Origin: Planctomycetaceae bacterium
GTDB lineage: Bacteria > Planctomycetota > Planctomycetia > Planctomycetales > Planctomycetaceae
Assembly: GCA_021732415.1 (NCBI GenBank)
Contig: JAKFVC010000071.1
Location: 1 to 42,896 of the forward strand
Reading direction: 5' to 3'
DNA length: 42,896 nucleotides
The notes under the pieces were generated by a model. The model worked only from the letters and a program-made list of their open reading frames with translations. It was not told the DNA's origin and did no database searches. Position numbers and translations under genes: made by a program. Positions 40,201 to 42,896 of this stretch are shown piece by piece. The stretch's first letter is position 1. Every line of letters starts with the position of its first letter.

Positions 40201-40587
40201 ACGCTTGTCGCTCCCAACGTGGAGGTAAATGATGCCCAGGAAAATCTGGGCGGTGGAACGTTGAAGTTCACGATTACCGATGTCAAGTTTGGAAAGAAGC
40301 AGGTTCGTCCGGATGTGATTTCGACAACCTCGCTCAATGCCATCGGAGTTGTTTCGACACGCGAATTCGTCGGCGGAGTTGTTTCGATAACGGTTCAACT
40401 CGGGGCCAATGTCACGGCCACACAGGTGCGAAACGCGCTGAGATCCATCCAGTTTTCCACATCCGGCAAAGGACTAAAGGTAACAACGCGAGCGATCGCC
40501 GCTCAAATCACCGACAACAGGGGGGCTGTCAGTAATACACTTACGCAGACGATCCAGGTTCTGAAGAAAGTTCCAAGGCCACGATAG
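31225..40587 (+). CDS. Giant secreted PD40/SdrD-B/CARDB/RHS-YD repeat protein, paralogue of the left one
   Basis: About 3120 aa from ATG 31225 (MKISAWLQ), chosen because AGGA precedes it; the frame stays open to TTG 31201. A basic N-terminus is followed by VEACEDRVMLT, a LEPR-XLL-like motif (about 45-55). Sixteen PD40-like repeats (about 60-1058) lead to an SdrD B-like domain, CARDB (about 1171-1288), PPC-like and TIG-like segments, and an RHS/YD core (about 1706-2538) ending in SPTNGIDPLGL. A 138-residue variable segment follows (38839-39252), then DPNDIQGPKGFGPQN, an Fn3-like domain, and a C-terminal domain related to that of the left giant protein. The order of domains matches the left giant protein throughout; only the segment after the RHS core and the cadherin-like domain differ. 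It is probably exported and surface-bound. No immunity-like gene follows it, so a toxin role is unproven. Confidence 0.9.
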   Translation: MKISAWLQDLKSRLDCGFSTASRISRSMVQRRPRRLTRQRLAARVEACEDRVMLTVEPITLTDPQHWGDSASGVSGVVSISADGQRVVFESAASNLVPNDFNGTADVFLYERGTGQVSLISINSDGSGSGDEGGFGPKISPDGRYVVFQSDAGDLVTSPPINNVFAGQVDVYVRDLDTDRTVLISSYFDGSRDSNNYSDTPSIATTSDGGLMVAWATVSAFMTPGDTNGFQDIFVRKLNSNGTLEPTQRVSVGPGGVQANDNSSNPVLSGNGQVVVFVSTANNLVPNDDNTARDIFVHDIATGVTELVTVDTTGLQSANNEVWTTDHPINFDGSRIVFHSAATNLSSLPTGGQTQVFVRDRVTDETRMVSVNAAGTAGIQGYDAGITSNGRFVVFTSDNDNLDPTTPDINFSTDIYLRDLNDQTTRLVSVNAAGTAAGNDDSGARIGFGLVGSLISAVASDDGRYVAFQSRASDLTATLDTNGMKETFVRDRQLGVTRAVAVSPTSSAGNATIDAFFPSAVSADFRFVAVASNATDLINDDANGKQDVFVRDLSQGIVELASRRSPLLPAEQLATAGGTLAAATPDGKFVAFISFNASQFDPDVSSHVDASLFVRNTQTGEISVATVLPNGIQAPNGSVFQASFSNDGRYLAFNTTKVGLDATSSAFGGVYLRDLHTGTSKLISRNTTTGTTANAFSGNNDVVVSPDGRWVAFVNTSTNLVSGVTVSGGQPNLYVYDRVNEELRLVTIATSGTASGDGSSLQSEYRPVFSEDSSRLVYVSKSSDLVAGVTDDNGWADVFAYDLTGANAFQNRLVSQSTTANVPGNFISGGSEGQWAPSVSADGRFVAFASNSTNMAPESTTFGVQVYVRDLVNNTTRLVSLNQSNTSGGNGPSMFPKISADGTRVLFQSGSTNISPIAGNTIAQLYVRNLIDNTTQLVSVSSTGTSGNHLTGALSQGQSDRPVLSANGRYVAFNSRATNLVAGQVQVAQWDLFVRDLATGITVLASANHTGLAGGNSRSSPNSNAAQVYLTNEGRVTFASEASDLFNGDRNLQTDVFAYTYAGGGQISGKLFRDDDGSGAQNGAEPGVVYHTVFLDANGNRRFDQGEVNVQTDSSGNYRFTGLAAGSYTVATEFDTGTQPTVPAAPHTRSVTLATATSSVTGQDFGAQPAVLDLAVDSVTLTPATQPGQQVTVTWIGRNAGANAITTSWQDAVYLSKDGEVDESDLLLTTVAQIDSLGANSAYVETATITLPAVPEGSYFILVRADRRFQIDEPIRTNNLAVSSTTLNLNVPSLSVGSATNVPFAATHPDHYFQFTVTPGEALRLVLNSAAASGLSELLIARGRLPTPADFDFAASAQQPDQELLIPTTQDGTYYVLARAIGGAAATASFSLMPTLVPFGIDGVDVSIGGNTGRVTVGIQGQRFNSETLFRLEGNGTTINTVSTVFRDSQMVFVTFDLSGQPTGVFDVVAVNGSTTVTLPAAFTISETQENPVEINLITPGIIRSGAGSTTVVVEYTNTSNVDIAAPFIELASTFARLRLSDDGDYSGDFAQSSIQFLGISQDGPAGILRAGQRNQMRVFLEPASGIAEFRLDLEVSILGNDDESIDWQAAKSDLRPQAMSTQAWDVVFSNFLSSVGSTPDQFHDVLAENATYLSNLGVRTGNIARLMQFEFSQSAAELPFSILASATDVEVPTPGLTLSMDRYYDASLEGRNRPGTLGFGWSNPWDITMNVESIFQPESIVRVTQGGIERTFFRDTNDIFTYHGAPGDLATVTLNMNSDVSRAVELREPDGTLFVFSRDILDGIRAGLARIEDPAGNRITFSGRIEPTGQILVITHTSGPQLELQFNLNGKLNQVHEFIGNQPTDRVVTYGYDTTFEHLTSVTTTEGTTLYNYVTGQGPARENALASITSPDGTHVFYDYDDQGRLVRVRRDNDVEEVTLGYDSVAGVTFTDAAGSMTILYNDLGLPELVRDALGRTSQFDYDSHGNLLQSISPLGATAQFRYDGRANVIGATDPLGNQLSYTYETQFNQLTSLTDARGNITRYERDANGSLVAITYANGSREVFSRDAEGSLIETVNRRGQATQIVRDAQTGLVTREDFADGSHVDYLYDAARRLLTAAQQIPTDSFPLTRVTTFIYNDADFPDLITRINSFGGRFLEFTYDDGGRRVQSVDQDGFTVKYTYDTVGRLFEVRDGSDGLITRYSYDALSRMTLKENGNGTYTTYEYDAVGQLLHLVNRGPRPTLETEGPVNSRFDYTYDADGRRTSMGTVDGVTQYKYDAAGQLILVTLPDARTIQYEYDPAGNRTRVIDSLLGTTEYAANELNQITSAGDTTFAYDADGNLISESDSTGTTIYTWDGRNQLLGVIGPDGTFRYEYDAFLDRIAADRNGVRTEYLIDPVGLGNIVGEYSGAGRVNYAYGYGLLDRVAGGIASYFDFDALGSTVGITNSAGTYVNRYSYLPFGETTTHSAVLTNIFQFVGEYGVTADGNGLTHMRLRNFSTVTGQFTSDDPIGLAAGDPNIRRYVFNSPTNGIDPLGLYGSIGAGEVFTTFFMGTGTYAQVGVALAEKGRIGAEQYREKAVDQFHKAKDIDEARRALNEIDYADRKITDYTRNRDYYVNQINNKHTHKPNTVPKQFPAAKRRADLDKARKKRLRDFVHNLPGDPAVKGIIEYIFSFDPNDIQGPKGFGPQNYIRRDSTLPYTIHFENLAAASAPALEVFITQPLDDDLDLDSFELGNFGWGLFEMDVPAGMQAFHEVVDWTNPDGSPLTVTVDARLDKATRTVTWAFRSSDPATGEFPADPFAGFLPPNDEENRGQGFVDYLVRAKTNVTTGTEIRGIATIIFDTNDPITTNQIDPEDPSQGIDHNKEALVTIDSGAPVSQVGSLPATSPLSFPVSWSGQDDVGGSGIATYDIYVSDNNGSYTLWLDDTVLATSNFSGENGHTYRFYSVATDNVGLSQSTPASAQAITLAFVNSAPVISGQSTVTYVKGQPATLVAPNVEVNDAQENLGGGTLKFTITDVKFGKKQVRPDVISTTSLNAIGVVSTREFVGGVVSITVQLGANVTATQVRNALRSIQFSTSGKGLKVTTRAIAAQITDNRGAVSNTLTQTIQVLKKVPRPR

Positions 40588-41077
40588 TCCAAAAGTGACT
40601 CAATCGCTGGGGCCGAATGCACACTCAATCGAGGCACGCCGGAGCAGGTGAAAGTAATTGATGGAAGCGAATCATCTATCTCCGAATTGTCCTATTAACC
40701 ACTGGGTTCTGTTAACCAAGAGAGTCCGAGAGTGCGCTACCGTATTGTTCGGGGTGCGAACCGAATGCTAGGGGTTGTGTTCGGACCCCGAATATTCAAA
40801 TACGGAACAGAGAGTTTCGCGAGAGACGCCCAAACGGGCGCAAACCCTTTGAGAGTCACGGTAAAAGCAAAAACGCCGGGAGGAAAATCCTCTCGGCGTT
40901 CGCGTTAACCAGTGGGGTAACGAAGACTCGCTACCTTTTTGTTGAGCTCCCCGACCCGGACACTCTGCGAACCATGAATTTCTGGAGCTAGGTGCTTGGC
41001 AGATAAGCAAGTTAGGTCGTCGCACACATCTCGAATTCTACCCTTGGGGATCACCTGATTCCATTCCCACGAGACAG
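40588..41077. other. Intergenic region after the second giant gene
   Basis: No protein gene is convincing in these 490 nt. Visible structures are an 8-bp inverted repeat (40748-40755 with 40785-40792), a 5-bp GC hairpin near 40827-40840, a strong 13-bp hairpin at 40872-40900, and recurring TTAACC/GTTAAC-like words. I looked for a tRNA on both strands and found none. The stretch may mark the boundary between the RHS module and the mobile region to the right. Confidence 0.4.
40872..40900 (-). terminator. Strong hairpin, terminator-like on the minus strand
   Basis: Two 13-nt arms (40872-40884 and 40888-40900) pair with one G-U wobble around a 3-nt loop. On the minus strand the stem runs into TTTTT-GC-TTTT, as in a rho-independent terminator. 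On the plus strand the T-run is missing. No minus-strand gene was found just upstream, so what it terminates is unclear. Confidence 0.6.
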
Positions 41078-41269
41078 GTGAAAACGGCGGGTGTTAACCG
41101 CGACGCGATGGCTCTGCCGCGATTCTATCAGAGCCTTCTGGATACCGGAGTTGTGGAAAATCGAGCCGCGCTCGCCCGCTATCTCGGCGTCAGCCGCGCT
41201 CGGGTGACCCAAGTTCTTCGACGACTTGAACGAAGTCCTTCTGTCGGCTCAGAAAGGACTCCTCAATGA
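41078..41269 (+). CDS. Small helix-turn-helix DNA-binding protein
   Basis: 63 aa from GTG 41078. Almost the whole protein is one helix-turn-helix: RFYQSLLDTGVVENRAALAR followed by YLGVSRARVTQVLRRL. It resembles the HTH of the 153-aa protein at 24310-24771. An internal ATG at 41108 would keep the HTH. The TGA overlaps the ATG of the next gene by 4 nt, so it is probably the first gene of a three-gene operon and may regulate it (inference). Confidence 0.6.
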   Translation: MKTAGVNRDAMALPRFYQSLLDTGVVENRAALARYLGVSRARVTQVLRRLERSPSVGSERTPQ

Positions 41270-42129
41270 GCAACCCGCCAGTTTTGTCAACAACGGGCCT
41301 TTCTCGCGATATCCGCAAAGTCGATTGCGAAGAACAACCACCAGACGCCATTGAGAAGAGCCCAGCAGCTACTGCAAATGACGACAGCGGAAGCAGCGGT
41401 GACGCGGATGACATCGTTGCCGTACGACGACCCGCACGCACATTAGAACTGATTCTTGCTACCCGACCAATTCTGTACATCAACATCGTCGGCCAACCCA
41501 CGATTACATTGCCGTCTAACAAGGCGCCAAAACGTGCCGAAACTTGGCCGCTGCGATCTGATCGAGTCAAAGCCTGGATTGCCGAATTCATTTGGGACGA
41601 GACTGGCATCGTCCTCGCTGAGCGGGAGATCGACCGACTAATAATGGTCCTTGTCGGTAAGGCCTGGCACGATGTTCGTCACGACGTCGAGTTGACCGAA
41701 GCGATCGACGAAGATCCGCTGTTAGAGGCGCTACTGATCTTCATGCACGAACACGCGGTCTTCGACAAGTCGTGTACAGCGCTCATGACCGCACTCGATC
41801 AGGTGGCACGTTCGTCAGGCCTCGATACGAAGGACCGATTGTGGCCTAAGGCGGCTCCCCAGCTCAGTAACCGAATTGAGCAGCTCAAGCCACTCCTGCA
41901 ACGGGCCGACATCGCGGTCGAAATCGGTCGCCGATCTGGCGGCCTCCGTTTTGTCCGACTCACGCTGGAGAAGCAACGTGGCGGCGATGCCGCGGCACCG
42001 CCCCTGCCACCGTCTCTCGATAACTCCCATCACCCCACGGAGATTCGCTGTCGTGACGACTGTGACAGCGATTCCCGCACGAAGCTGTTTGACTTATTAC
42101 GCCCCACTCAACTAGGAGACAAACAATGA
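41266..42129 (+). CDS. Protein with a primase/DUF-type C-terminal region found on mobile elements
   Basis: 287 aa. The first 50 residues are acidic and low in complexity. Residues 100-180 are helical. Residues 192-232 (LWPKAAPQLSNRIEQLKPLL...RRSGGLRFVRL) resemble the C-terminal end seen in primase-like or ATPase proteins of plasmids and prophages, where a WPK...L..RL motif is common. I cannot name a precise function. AAAGGA upstream supports ATG 41266. It overlaps both neighbouring genes by 4 nt, which indicates translational coupling with the HTH protein and the AAA+ ATPase. Confidence 0.6.
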   Translation: MSNPPVLSTTGLSRDIRKVDCEEQPPDAIEKSPAATANDDSGSSGDADDIVAVRRPARTLELILATRPILYINIVGQPTITLPSNKAPKRAETWPLRSDRVKAWIAEFIWDETGIVLAEREIDRLIMVLVGKAWHDVRHDVELTEAIDEDPLLEALLIFMHEHAVFDKSCTALMTALDQVARSSGLDTKDRLWPKAAPQLSNRIEQLKPLLQRADIAVEIGRRSGGLRFVRLTLEKQRGGDAAAPPLPPSLDNSHHPTEIRCRDDCDSDSRTKLFDLLRPTQLGDKQ

Positions 42130-42791
42130 AGGACATTGAACGCTGGATCCCGCAACGCTGGGATCAGATCGTCGGGAACCGCGCGCTAAAAGAATATTTT
42201 TGGGACATGATTTGGTGTGTCCGCAAGGACGGGCACCGGAGTGGCTTCAATCTGCTAACCACGGGACCATCGCGCACCGGCAAGACTTCGGCGATCAGTT
42301 TCGGCATCAAGTGCCTGGGATGTCTAAATTTCAATTTCGACACGATGAACCCCTGCAGCACCTGCAAATCCTGCACGCTAAATCATCACCTCTACGGCAA
42401 CGAAGGGTGGGAGAACATCGTGGACTTCGTCGACGAGCGCGATGTGCCGACACCTGTCCGTTACCATTACCACCCAATCGACTGCACGAGGCTTTCCGAG
42501 GCCGATCTGGAATCGAAGCTTGCCAGGATTCGGGTCTGCAACGAGGACTTGCGGATCATCTACCTCGACGAGGTGCATCGCCTGTCGCGCCGATTCATGG
42601 ACGAACGTCTGCTCAAACCGCTGGAAGACTTTCCGGCCATCTGGATCGCTTCATCGGCCTACGTGAAACACGACGGCGATGACAAGCAGTCTCTCGACAA
42701 GATGTTCCAGAACCGCTTCACCTTCCGCATAACCACAGAACTACCCGGCCTTGATCAACTAGTGATCTGTACGGTGGACCCCATTGTCTAG
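42126..42791 (+). CDS. DnaX-like AAA+ ATPase, C-terminally truncated
   Basis: 221 aa. It looks like the ATPase domain of a clamp-loader (DNA polymerase III gamma/tau or RFC-like) protein: Walker A GPSRTGKT (47-54), a cysteine cluster (C63, C66, C77, C80, C83) as in the DnaX zinc module, Walker B IIYLDEVHRL (144-153), a sensor-1-like IWIASSAY, and an FQNRF near 195-199. It should bind ATP. After about residue 209 (LPGLDQL) the family-like sequence stops and a short unrelated tail (VICTVDPIV) ends it, close to an insertion-sequence-like end at 42763. The lid and C-terminal domains are missing. TAGGAG before ATG 42126 is a good ribosome binding site. It was probably part of a mobile replication module. 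Confidence 0.75.
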   Translation: MKDIERWIPQRWDQIVGNRALKEYFWDMIWCVRKDGHRSGFNLLTTGPSRTGKTSAISFGIKCLGCLNFNFDTMNPCSTCKSCTLNHHLYGNEGWENIVDFVDERDVPTPVRYHYHPIDCTRLSEADLESKLARIRVCNEDLRIIYLDEVHRLSRRFMDERLLKPLEDFPAIWIASSAYVKHDGDDKQSLDKMFQNRFTFRITTELPGLDQLVICTVDPIV

Positions 42792-42896
42792 ACCAGAAAA
42801 CGGATTTTATTAGAGAGACTGGCAACGCCAGTTTCTCCCCCCTTTCGCGAGTGGGGCCGTCGGCGCAGCGCAGGCGAGCGCTAGCGAGACGAAGCG
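42763..42896. mobile_element. Probable end of an insertion sequence, cut by the window edge
   Basis: From 42763 the sequence TGATCTGTACGGTGGACCCC followed by a TCTAGACC word resembles an IS3-type terminal repeat. The AAA+ gene loses its expected sequence exactly here. A hairpin (42813-42823 with 42827-42837, one G-U) and a GC-rich tail follow. No transposase is visible inside the window, so the family is only a guess. Confidence 0.4.
42813..42837 (+). terminator. Short hairpin inside the IS-like end
   Basis: An 11-bp stem with one wobble and a 3-nt loop lies 22 nt after the truncated ATPase stop. It could terminate that transcript, or insulate the insertion element from outside transcription. 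Pyrimidine-rich sequence follows, mostly C, so termination would be weak. Confidence 0.35.

Noticed and set aside
40588-41077. tRNA gene as a mobile-element attachment site
   Set aside because: GTTCG-like words are present, but no cloverleaf with acceptor and anticodon stems could be drawn on either strand.

Overview
The window looks like a stretch of a planctomycete chromosome (phylum assignment is inference). The signs are giant secreted proteins with an N-terminal LEPR-XLL-like motif, several membrane Ser/Thr kinases with large beta-rich extracytoplasmic parts, ECF sigma factors next to these kinases, and the DUF2924/serine-recombinase/HTH cassette common in that phylum. No rRNA, tRNA or CRISPR array was recognised.

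Layout. Left arm (353-15092, minus strand), in transcription order: ECF sigma factor, a Ser/Thr kinase with an N-terminal zinc anti-sigma-like motif and two beta-helix modules, and a 3236-residue PD40/CARDB/RHS protein. A second minus-strand kinase with five LamG-like domains follows (16027-20766). Centre (20886-24771): a tyrosine recombinase on the minus strand, then a plus-strand cassette of a 66-aa protein, a DUF2924 protein, a large serine recombinase broken by an in-frame TAA, and a small HTH protein. Right arm (24864-40587, plus strand): ECF sigma factor, a Ser/Thr kinase with WD40 and leucine-rich repeats, and a second giant PD40/CARDB/RHS protein of about 3120 residues. The right edge (41078-42896) holds a second mobile or replication-type operon: a small HTH protein, a protein with a primase-associated-like C-terminus, and a truncated DnaX-like AAA+ ATPase that stops where an insertion-sequence-like end appears to begin.

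How the genes may work together. The two arms are mirror images with the same three-gene order (ECF sigma, Ser/Thr kinase, giant RHS protein), diverging from a recombinase island. A plausible model is that each kinase senses the envelope or periplasm, controls its sigma factor, and the sigma factor controls the adjacent giant surface protein. In both giant proteins the RHS core is followed by an unrelated variable segment, as in polymorphic toxins. Here, however, that segment lies inside the protein, before a shared long C-terminal tail. One copy also carries a ten-G tract in the coding strand. Between the right-arm kinase and RHS gene is a 331-bp element with 19-bp terminal inverted repeats and a perfect 31-bp internal palindrome.
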